A stretch of DNA of 64,000 nt, taken from positions 372,001 through 436,000 of the forward strand of contig SSNU01000055.1 in the NCBI GenBank assembly GCA_012064415.1, in the 5' to 3' direction. Numbering within the stretch: the stretch's first letter is position 1; every line of letters starts with the position of its first letter. Shown here in pieces: positions 55,451 to 64,000 of this stretch. The notes below the pieces were generated by a model. It saw only the letters and a program-made list of their open reading frames with translations, was not told the DNA's origin and searched no databases. This DNA is from Gyrodactylus bullatarudis. Taxonomy: Eukaryota > Platyhelminthes > Monogenea > Gyrodactylidea > Gyrodactylidae. The translations under genes were made by a program, and so were the position numbers.

Positions 55451-58400
55451 TTAGTTTTTCTGTGAAATTAAAATTTCAGAAAGATCTATGACACTGTCAA
55501 GAGTTATTGGACCATCCGAGTGCTTCTACAAGATAAGTAAAAAGAGGGTCAGTTTTCAGTGGTTTATTCCGGAGAGAATAAAGAGAGATACTCACTAGTT
55601 TTGCTGGGCACAATTTGAAGGTTTCCACAAGGATTTGATCAAAACTCCTTACAAGGTTATAATCTGACTTTTGAGTTTTAAATAACTGAAATAAAATATT
55701 TAAAGTTGATGTGAAAACTAATAGAAGTGGCAGCAAACTGACCTTGTATAGCCGATAGATGTTCTCATAATCCTTATTGGTTATTGGGAATAGTTTCTTC
55801 GGAGAGGAATCACTAGACGTCTGGATAATACTAGACATTCCGTTCTGATCGAGAAGCCATTTCTCAAGCGCCGGACAGAGGGAGTTTGATGCCATATCAG
55901 CGAGAAATTCACGGTCTGATTCACTCACGAAACCCTTTCTATTTACAGAAGAATGAGTAGAGATTAGAGCAAACAAACAAACTCCCTAAAGTTGAATTAT
56001 TTCACGTCATGCAAGTAGGAATGTGACTCATTACGTTGGAAAAATCAATCTCAAAGGATAACATACTTTTCTGGGGGTGGCACTTTACGAAATTGTTGAT
56101 AAATTGAATAGAGTTTTTTCCACTTTCCAAGTTTCAGGAGAATTTCAATTACCAGCCTTACTGATCGATACATGTGAAAAGCGAAATTGCCACTTCGATC
56201 AATGTCTGGCGTGAGTATCCTCCAGACACCGTGGAAGAAATTGTTTTGCTTCCGATTAGCAAAGAGACCATGACATGGACCGCGAGAGGATAACGAATTA
56301 TCTGAGGCTCCCAGAAGATAATTCATGGCCAATTCCAGGTTCTAACATGAGAAAGATGAAGAGAGTGATGGTTGGTAAAAGATGAATATGTTGGTTACTT
56401 TTTCAGGGAAATTATCATGAGAATAGATGTAGGCTAGACGATACATTGCTTTGTAGTGTAGCGGGAGACGTGCCAGGACCACTTCCATTGCATCACGACA
56501 TTTGAAAATGCACTGTTGCCAGGGTGCTGTTGATTGAAAAGATTCTCATAAAATATTCCTATCCAAAGCCATGAATTTAAGCTCTACTCACTATAACAAG
56601 AATAGTCTGGTTTTATTTCAACAGGTTCTGTGCTTTGTTTATTGGTCTGGCTGATAAAGTCTGGGTCTAGTTTCTCGTATTCCGATTTCTTTGAAACCTT
56701 TGGTTTATTCTTTTGCTTGTGGATCTGGATAAAGTCAGATTCTTCCAGGGTCTGGAGCCAATGGGTGGCAATCTTTAGGAATCGCTTTTCAATCTCATTG
56801 CTGTTATATCCTGGATCAGTAAAGGATAATAAATGCTTCACAATGAAAGCATGACAACGATAATAAATTTCGATAGCTTCAACAGCTCTGTACGGCATTT
56901 TACTATAGACGACAATTTTTTTTGGATATTTTGCTCCAGATGTCTTAAGTGAAGTGGCAGCGGCTTGGTAGAACATCAAGACCCGATGAAACCATAGATT
57001 TGCTTCATCAAAGGCACTTGTATCGAGATCGTGAACCGATTTTGGCAATGAGAGACTGTCACAATATTTCTAAAGGGGAAGAATAAGACGCTATTCCAGG
57101 TACAGGCATCGAGAGTTAAACTTGCAATTTTAGATTTGCTCTTTTCAAGGCATTTACCGCACATATAAAAGTAGAGCCATTCGTCGTCAGCTGAGGAGTC
57201 TTTGTTTTCATGAAGGGATCCAACTTTGGCAAATGATGAGTTGGCCAAATTCAACATGCAATACTGCCATTCTCGACACTTTTGAAGTTCCTCATCTGAA
57301 TATTTTCGTTCGTGCGACTAGATAGAAAGGATTAAAAGGATCTTTTTTCTAGACAGACTCTTTTCCAAGCTTACATTTTTCATTTTTCTCGAAGCATACG
57401 AATGAATCTGATAGGCTGAGTTGCCGCGTTCAATTAACAGAGTGGAGGCCGACTCATTGAGATCGATTGCCTTTTGATAGCTACGAAAGCATTTTTTAAC
57501 TAAGCAATCACTTGCAATTTCAGTGTTTGGATCTGTCAAGTTTGTGATCTGCTCGATTCTACTGCTGAATATCAATGCCAACGCGGCCCAAGAATCAAAA
57601 CGATCAGGGCAATAGAGAAGGTTCTTGATATAAAACTCTGTAGCAAGGCTAAAAAGGGAAAATAAGGCTGAATTTTTCTCACTCAAAATTATTCGATTTA
57701 TGGTGAAAGTCGGCAATCAAATAATATATCTGACTTATTATCGGCTGCGAGTATTTTGGGGTAACAACTTTCTCGAATTGCTTGGTTGTTATTTCAGCTC
57801 TGAGGTATTTTTCAAATGACTCCTTTGAAATGCATGGTTCAGAACTGTAAATTACTGGGAGATTTATGCTAGCTCTAAGCCAGGTTTCAAGCTGAAAAAT
57901 AAGATTCATTGTTAACCATATTTACGTGAACCATCATGTCAAAAGAATATTAACTAACATCAGGATTTATCGATTGATTCTTGACACTATCATATTCAGG
58001 TATAGTTTTTGGAATGTAAAAGCAGAATAGGGCTTGAAAAATGATCCAATCTAGGTGGGAGTTTTTTCCCGGGTCATTTGACCACCAAATATGTGGAAAT
58101 CGATAGCCAGAATTGTCTAGATTATTTGAGCTTGTATTCAATGTGGATCCATTCATGTTATCAACCGATTTAACATGACTTGATAGACATCTTGAAAACA
58201 TCAAGAGTGACTTTTGAATGCAGTAGACTGACTTTGAATTGTTGTACAATTTCTTGGCGAAATTATCCAAGGCTTCGGTTGTATTCTCCTTATCAGATAG
58301 ACAAGAAATTGCATTAAGACATTTCTTTGGTATCTTACATAAACAAACAATACTCTGGCCAAGGGATGCAGAAGCCTCATTCAGAGATAAGCAACACTCG

Positions 58401-61283
58401 ATAGTGTGTCGGAGGAGACGTTGACATCTTTTCGTATGACAAAATGAGGCTTCCAAGTCAAACTTTAATGGCTTATTTACATCCTTGTTAATTTCAATCC
58501 CATGATAGAAAATATTATGGAGAAGATCGAAAAATTTGATTGACAAGTTCATGGAAAAGTTTCCATCGCCGTCATTAGAGCTAGACTGCTGTAAAAGTTG
58601 AATTAACTGGTCTACCATGAAGGAAATATTGGGCAATGTCTGATTACTGGGTAGGAATAGGAGATATTTGACCCAGTGGAAAAACAACCTGAGCAAAATG
58701 TCACAAATAAAGTTATTTTTCACACCCGCAGAGATTGAATGAAAAACGAGAATGTTGATAAGGACCCTGACGTTATCGTGAATATCAGTCCAGAGGGCAT
58801 CGACAATCCTCGTATCGTCAGTGGGTTCCTTGAAAAATCTCTCTAGCGAACGTATTTGATAATGGATTATGTAGGGTAGATAAGAGGTGGCCTTCCCTAA
58901 TATATCTTCGTTATCATGTTGAGCGCCAAGTTTGATTTGTTTAACGAGTGACTTTCGAAATGTTCCCAGTACCTTGAGAAGTTTATAATAGCCCACAGTG
59001 TTGGCAGGCTTTAGAGAAGTCTGATTCGATAAAACCCGATCAATAGTTTCATCAATTATAGTCGTATAATTTTTCGCAGCATACAAACTTGAAAGATTTC
59101 GATAGAAGGAGAAATTACCCAACTCAATTAACTGGAATTTAATGTGTCGTTTATCAACTCGAGAGTGAAGACTACACCAGGGTCGTGAAATTGATGTACA
59201 GTCTTCTCTTAGATCCAAATGTTTGTCTACGAACTGGATAATTTGTCTGACCCCGAGGAAATCTTGTAGGAACCAGTCGATGCAAACTTGCAGCCAGAGA
59301 CGACGTCCCTCCAATTGAAATAATTCATCTTCACACGATGCATAGTCATAGTAACCTGAGCTCAACAACTGATCGAGAATTCTGTATAGAGGATCAACAT
59401 CTGGTTCACGGAATATTTCTCCAATCTCCAATCTGCTAACATCATAGGGAAATTCAAGATTCTTATCCTTTGTTAGCATAGTCGAGTCTTGTTCCTCATT
59501 GTCAGACCTTTGGATGAGGCATTGGTCAATGCGTATTTCAAACGCTGTCAAATGGACCTTTAGCACAGAGGAGAGGGGACATTTTTCCTCGAGAAAGTAA
59601 TGCCTAAAGGTTAGTTCTTGCAGGGGTTCCTTTTCATCAAAGGACCAATGGGTGAATAGTGTCTTCAACTTTTCATAGAGGTTAACAAAAGCTAGAGAAA
59701 ACTTTGATGTCCAATGAATCGAGTTGGCATTATTCGCTACATGCAATAATAAACTTGATCCGAATATTGTAATGTTTATGAGTTTAGGTGAGACAATCTT
59801 GTCACTTTTGAGTAGCTCATTAATGAAACAAGTCATCTCTTCAATTACCTTTGCCTCTGTACCTTCTTCGTTACTGTTTTCATCCATAATGATTGAACTT
59901 TGATTGAGAAGTGAATTATCTGCTTCATTCTTCTTGGTTAGTGAGTTTAGATGATCTCGCATATCAAGATTGATTGTTGGCGGAATTTTCGACTCAAAAC
60001 TGTCAATGCTTGTTAAAATTAGTTTTTTCCTCTCGGCATACGGTCCGAGGGCAGATTCAAGGATACTAATCTCTCCGAAAATGGTTACATCTATATCTTT
60101 GGTGTCACCCTTTCTTGATGGAGTCCCTTTGGCCATGGTTAGATAGTCTAGTTCAGATCGTCTTACACGCGAAGATCTTCTCACAGAATCATCCAATTCG
60201 ACTTCGTTTTTTTCTTCAACCACAGCCATCTCATTGTTTGCTTCCTTTTTGACAATTTCAGGCTTAGAAAAGATGCTCATCAAATGTTCCAAATCTAGAA
60301 AGCCATCTGTATCACATGGATCATTGGCCAAAAGTTTCAGATAGAATTTGGTAAAGGCTACGAATAATCTTTCCCAAGATCCAATGTTTTTTGTAGAACA
60401 TAATTTGAAAATTTTCCTCTTCTTCTTGGCAATTATTTCGCTGTATTCCTTTTTTTGGGAAATTAAAAGCTTTTCCTTAATAGGAGATAGTTCCCTTTCG
60501 AATTCCTTAACAAGTTCTTCGCTCAACACATAAGTTTGAATGTAACCGAATTCGAGTTTTATTTCAGAATCCAACTCTTCAGATAATGAGGAGATTTTTT
60601 TCAGGGTAAAAATAGCTAGTGGCTCATAAGGAAACTTCTTCAATATTTCCCGGCAGAGAAGATATGAATCTAAAGGATTAATTAATTTAATGCTTACCTT
60701 CTAAATAGTTCATGCCCAAATTGAGGATCAAAAGGTTTTTCATTGCAATCTGATTGTAAGAGTTCTCTTTAATTAGTTGAGGTTCAATTATGGATAAAAA
60801 GCAAGAACGTGCATCCTCGAATTTGCCTGATTTCTTCAACAAAATTCCCTTGTTAGTGATCAAGTTTTCATCAGAAAATATTTGAAGAGCCCAATCAATC
60901 TCTTTCAAGGCGTTAGAGTATTCTTTGTGTTTCTTGAGAATGTCAGAGAGAATTTTGTGACAAGAAAATTTTATTTTTTTTAATTCAAGAGGAGTCTGAC
61001 TAAGATTAGTGTAGACAGGAGAAGATATAATGCTATTCAGGCAAGTAACAATCTCCTCATCATCAAGGTCTTCGTAAAAAAAATTCTTCATGATATGATT
61101 ATAAATTTTATTGATTCGTAGTTCTTCATCTTCTTTATTTTTCGACTGTTCAAGAAGAGTTTCTTTAATAGAAGAAAAATTGTTGGATATTTCTAGCTTT
61201 GAATTATTCTTTTCAAAATTCTCTTCAGTCTCAATACTATCGACAACACTACCTTTACTATCGCTAAGAGCAGCAAATCGCAT
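55451..61283 (-). CDS. CABIN1: CABIN1 (calcineurin-binding protein cabin-1 / Hir3) orthologue, 11 exons
   Basis: Exons: 61283-60698, 60669-57959, 57891-57683, 57648-57375, 57317-57090, 57069-56592, 56526-56399, 56341-56067, 55938-55743, 55685-55596, 55525-55451. They total 5250 nt, 1749 residues plus stop, in one frame. The start MRFAALSDSK fits the cabin start. A TPR region lies near residues 125-190, and the tract RRSSRVRRSELDYL near residues 360-375. Clear cabin blocks are KYPKKIVVYSKMPYRAVEAI, PWQQCIFKCRDAMEVVLARL, HGLFANRKQNNFFHGVWRIL and HMYRSVRLVIEILLKLGKW. The protein scaffolds the HIRA complex that deposits histone H3.3, and in vertebrates inhibits calcineurin and MEF2. It is shorter than human CABIN1 (2220 aa), mainly at the C-terminus. 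Introns are 28, 67, 34, 57, 20, 65, 57, 128, 57 and 70 nt. The 20-nt one (donor GTCTTA) is the least certain. Confidence 0.9.
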
Positions 61284-61410
61284 TTGGTGCTTTATAGTGT
61301 AAAAAATAAAATATTAAATCAATTTTGAAATTTTCATAAAAATAACTTATACAAACAAACCAAGTTTAATCCACTCAACTTTTATTTGATAACATTTTCA
61401 AATTGTTAGG
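61284..61410. promoter_or_regulatory. 127-bp divergent promoter region of CABIN1 and DDX51
   Basis: The two start codons face away from each other across 127 AT-rich bases. No TATA plus CCAAT module like those in the repeats is seen. A shared bidirectional promoter is likely by distance alone. Confidence 0.55.
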
Positions 61411-62954
61411 ATGACTGAATTAGATAAGGTTGTCAATGGCTATCATATTATTGAAAACAAGGCCAAAGTAAAGCCTCAAAATTTCCAAAAGTTTCTCCCG
61501 CATTGGATTAAGAATCCTGTTACCCAATACTCTGAGGATTTTGAATTGAATTCAAAACTCTTACAAAATCTTAAAACCGCTGGTTACGAGAATTTTCTAT
61601 CCAGTAATTTCTAATCATTATTTTAGTTCAGAAAATATCTATTGCTAGTATACTGAGTCAATACTCTGAAAAGCTCATAGATCAGTTTCGTTGTCGCGAC
61701 GTATGTATTACTGCACCAACTGGACAGGGCAAGACGCTATGTTTTCTTGTTCCTGCAATAAATTTGCTAATTAATCGTAAAATTCCTGCTATCAGAGTTC
61801 TCATAATTGTTCCTAGTAAAGATTTAGCAAAGCAAATTTTTCAAATCACTGAGAAACTAATCACATCAACAGATTTAAAAGCCTCCCTCATCGTTGGTGG
61901 CGATAAATCCTTTAATCAGGAAGTTCAAGATCTACTCTTTTACCATAATCATAACTATTATCTATCTGATATCGTTATCTGCACTCCTGGTCGTTTGGTT
62001 GATCATATTTTCAACAATGAAAATTTCAATTTGGGTCATTTAAGACTCTTGATTGCTGATGAGGCTGATAGATTCATTGAGGACGACCACCAAGATTGGT
62101 TTACTGTGCTGGAAAATTTTATTTATTATAACAAGAATTCCATTAAGAAACTTCCAAATACTTCCCTCGAGTATGCTCTCAATGTTAATAACGATTTACC
62201 CTTGCAAAAAATTCTCTCATCAGCTACACTATTTCAAAATCCTTCGCTTTTGAAAAAGTTCAATCTGCATTTGCCCATGTTAATCTTGCACAATAAAGAG
62301 AAAAAAACAATCCCAGACACAAATGCCATGGAGACAGATCAAGATGGTAGTTATGACCTTTACAAGACACCAGAAGGCCTATCCGAGTATTATTTGATCA
62401 CCAGATCGAACGATAAATTAGTAAATTTCTTAGCCCTGATTCACGAGGATTTATCAAATGAAAGAATTCTTGTTTTTATCAAGAATAAGGAACAGGCTGA
62501 AAATCTGATCAAATTCTTGCAGAATTGTAGTCCAAAGATAAATGCCAATTTGATCTGTGGTGCTTTTAATTTGAATAGACGTCAGAAACATCTTAGAAAC
62601 TTCAAATTGGGTATTGATCCTATACTCATCTGCACTGATGCGTTAGCCAGAGGTATAGACATTGAAAATGTAACTACAGTAATCAATCTTGACTTTCCAC
62701 CTTCATCTGTTGTTTACATTCACAGATCAGGTAGAACTGCTAGGTTCGATAAAAAAGGTCGAGTTATCACATTTCTAGATCCAACTCAGGTTTTTCACTT
62801 TAAAAAGTTATTAATCGAAGCAAACAGAACTTCCGTGACCGAAATGAAGCTGCAAAACAAGAAAAAGAAGCCGTTTATCATTGTCTATAACTCAGCCATG
62901 AAACGTATGGAACACTTCAAGGATTGTGAGAAAAATGTCAAGAATAAAAAATAA
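61411..62954 (+). CDS. DDX51: DDX51-type DEAD-box RNA helicase, 23-nt intron
   Basis: Exons 61411-61603 and 61627-62954 give 506 residues. The 23-nt intron GTAATTTC...TATTTTAG (61604-61626) restores the frame. N-terminal FLPHWIKNP and the Q-motif stretch FLSIQKISIASILSQYSEKL match DDX51/Dbp6. Helicase motifs follow: APTGQGKT (I), PSKDLAKQ (Ia), CTPGRLVDHI (Ib), IADEADRF (II), LSSATL (III), RILVFIKNKEQAENL (IV), ICTDALARGIDIENV (V) and YIHRSGRTARFDKKG (VI). The helicase works in early 60S ribosomal subunit assembly in the nucleolus. It is shorter than the human protein, lacking the long N-terminal tail. Its last 20 bases overlap the inferred PIGX start. Confidence 0.9.
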
Positions 62955-63576
62955 TAATTCTGTTACTTACTACTAATCTTGTTCTAACTATTTTAGATTG
63001 ACTCTATACACTTGTGATAATTATTTTCTTAAACAGATCTTACTCTTTTTATTTGGATTCATTCATTTCCTTGGCGGTGTGCCAAATTGTAAAATTAGCA
63101 ATCCCAAAGGGTTTCATAACAATATTGAATGTAAAGAAATTGATTTAAACTGTTATCTCCTCATTCAATTCTCCAAGGGACTATTTGTTGACCCCTATGA
63201 ATTAATCAGAATTGGATATGACATTGAGTTTCCACATTCCCCCCGTAAAACAATGTCTTATGTTGATGTTGAAGCAGCAAGTTGGGATTCAAATTCGTTG
63301 TTGGTGAAAATCTTAAACTTTTCCTCAACAAATGTAACTATCCCCGTTCATGCAAGATACCATCCTTCTCAGATTCATTCACTGTACAAAGACAGAGCTG
63401 ATATAGCTAAACCTAAAATTGAACTAATATGCAATAAAGAATCCATTTATGTGGACCTGGCTGTAGGTGAAAGTCTGTCAGTGCCCATTGGAAATTTAGA
63501 TGACCTTTGGATGGTTTCGGGACTAACATTGATTTTGATATGGCTTTCATTTTCAATAATTTATTTTTCAATATAA
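62935..63576 (+). CDS. PIGX: PIG-X, GPI mannosyltransferase I subunit
   Basis: The main frame has no ATG before the conserved region. An ATG at 62935, inside the last codons of DDX51 in another frame, joins through an intron 62962-63036 (75 nt, GTTACT to AAACAG) to give 188 residues starting MSRIKNNNS and the signal-like ILLFLFGFIHFLGG. The body matches PIG-X: SKGLFVDPYELIRIGYDIE, VPVH-type block TIPVHARYHPSQIHSL, KPKIELICN, and a C-terminal membrane segment (MVSGLTLILIWLSFSIIYF). In the ER it stabilises PIG-M, which adds the first mannose to GPI anchors. The body is firm; the first exon is inferred from phase, and a trans-spliced or upstream start is an alternative. Confidence 0.75.
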
Positions 63577-63606
63577 ATACTTTTTATTAGATTTGAAATA
63601 AAAATT
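63577..63606. terminator. Overlapping poly(A) signals of convergent genes
   Basis: AATAAA on the plus strand at about 63597-63602 serves PIGX; AATAAA on the minus strand (TTTATT at about 63584-63589) serves the facing gene. The 3' ends must abut or overlap. Confidence 0.6.
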
Positions 63607-63957
63607 CTACAGTGTATTATGTGGAGCAATTTTCTTTTTATCCTTGAGTATTGATCTGTGAACCATGATTCTGCCTTCTACCGTGGACATACGGGCTGCA
63701 AGGGAAAACTTTTCTCGTACATTAAGAGATATTCTTTTCATTCTTTTGGTGAATACATTGCCAGGACCTGCCCTAGATCCAACAAGTTGCATGCAAAGTT
63801 GGAATTGGATGGGAATCTTTTTGCTAGTTTCTAAGTTACATGTAGTGCTTTGGTTAACTTTTGGAACATATTCGTGGGTGTGCGTGAGCAGTGGAAAACG
63901 ATAATCGTTGGAAACGTTTCTTGAAAAAATTGACCAAATATTTTTGAATTTCAACAT
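63607..63957 (-). CDS. Small basic protein, probably mitochondrial
   Basis: 116 residues from ATG at 63957. The N-terminus MLKFKNIWSIFSRNVSN is basic and amphipathic like a mitochondrial presequence. The C-terminal half is strongly basic (VFTKRMKRISLNVREKFSLA, RSILKDKKKIAPHNTL), as in mitochondrial ribosomal proteins. I cannot match a named family, so no symbol is given. Single exon within the window, convergent with PIGX, stop 30 bases from the PIGX stop. Coding quality (no repeats, clean frame) and position among host genes support it as real. Confidence 0.6.
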   Translation of the reverse strand: MLKFKNIWSIFSRNVSNDYRFPLLTHTHEYVPKVNQSTTCNLETSKKIPIQFQLCMQLVGSRAGPGNVFTKRMKRISLNVREKFSLAARMSTVEGRIMVHRSILKDKKKIAPHNTL

Positions 63958-64000
63958 TATTAAAATAATTTAAACGCATGATCAATGAATTTGTTTAGTT

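Noticed and set aside
57070..57121. 52-nt form of CABIN1 intron 5 with donor GTTTAA
   Set aside because: It leaves the next exon in the wrong phase; the 20-nt form keeps one frame of 1749 residues.
1..64000. CRISPR arrays, prokaryotic operons or phage
   Set aside because: No regularly spaced repeats, ribosome binding sites or bacterial genes; introns and animal transposons show eukaryotic nuclear DNA.

Overview
The window looks like nuclear DNA of an invertebrate animal. It is very AT-rich (roughly 70% by eye), genes are sparse and split by small introns, and most of it is a graveyard of animal-type transposons: Penelope, CR1/L2/jockey-like LINEs, Tc1/mariner and pogo relatives, Mutator-like elements (MULEs), piggyBac and hAT. 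Three recognisable host genes (CABIN1, DDX51, PIGX) are conserved eukaryotic genes. I cannot name the species. Several introns are extraordinarily short (20-34 nt), which narrows the candidates but does not decide them.

Layout. 0-5 kb: repeat debris with two promoter-like repeats, two degenerate Penelope reverse transcriptase pieces, a tRNA-like SINE head and a hAT tail. 6.4-9.4 kb: a TA-flanked Tc1/pogo-like element with 156-bp inverted repeats, two CENP-B-type DNA-binding ORFs and an oppositely oriented transposase tail. 9.6-10 kb: LINE 3' end fused to half a tRNA-Leu. 10.5-13.5 kb: a MULE inserted in the end of another MULE, followed by a third MULE derivative (13.8-14.4), an 884-bp element with 8-bp target duplications (14.5-15.3) and Tc1 and Penelope scraps. 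20-24.5 kb: two broken copies of LINE family A. 25.2-27.2 kb: a piggyBac element with perfect TTAA duplications but a broken transposase. 27.3-29.3 kb: pogo/Tc5-like and Tc1 remnants. 29.5-30.9 kb: a giant palindromic MULE with a 10-bp target duplication. 31-35.4 kb: LINE family B, landed in a Penelope copy. 36-41 kb: two more TIR elements with outward promoters, Penelope and a hairpin MITE. 41.6-44.5 kb: the best LINE-A copy. 45-47.4 kb: MITEs and a 1.5-kb element with ends TAACACGGGTGGT.

Host genes lie at the right side: a secreted eight-cysteine peptide (47.8 kb), a probable secreted EF-hand protein with a long intron (49.7-54.8 kb), the 11-exon CABIN1 orthologue (55.5-61.3 kb, minus), and head-to-head with it DDX51 (61.4-63.0 kb, plus), whose last codons overlap the inferred start of PIGX. 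PIGX converges on a small basic, probably mitochondrial protein gene (63.6-64.0 kb). CABIN1 serves the HIRA H3.3 chaperone complex, DDX51 ribosome assembly and PIGX GPI-anchor synthesis, so the cluster is housekeeping.

The most interesting signals are the ultrashort introns, the conserved outward-pointing CCAAT/TATA promoters inside the terminal repeats of several DNA transposons, and a set of related MULEs that share the end GGGNTAATTACAAAA.
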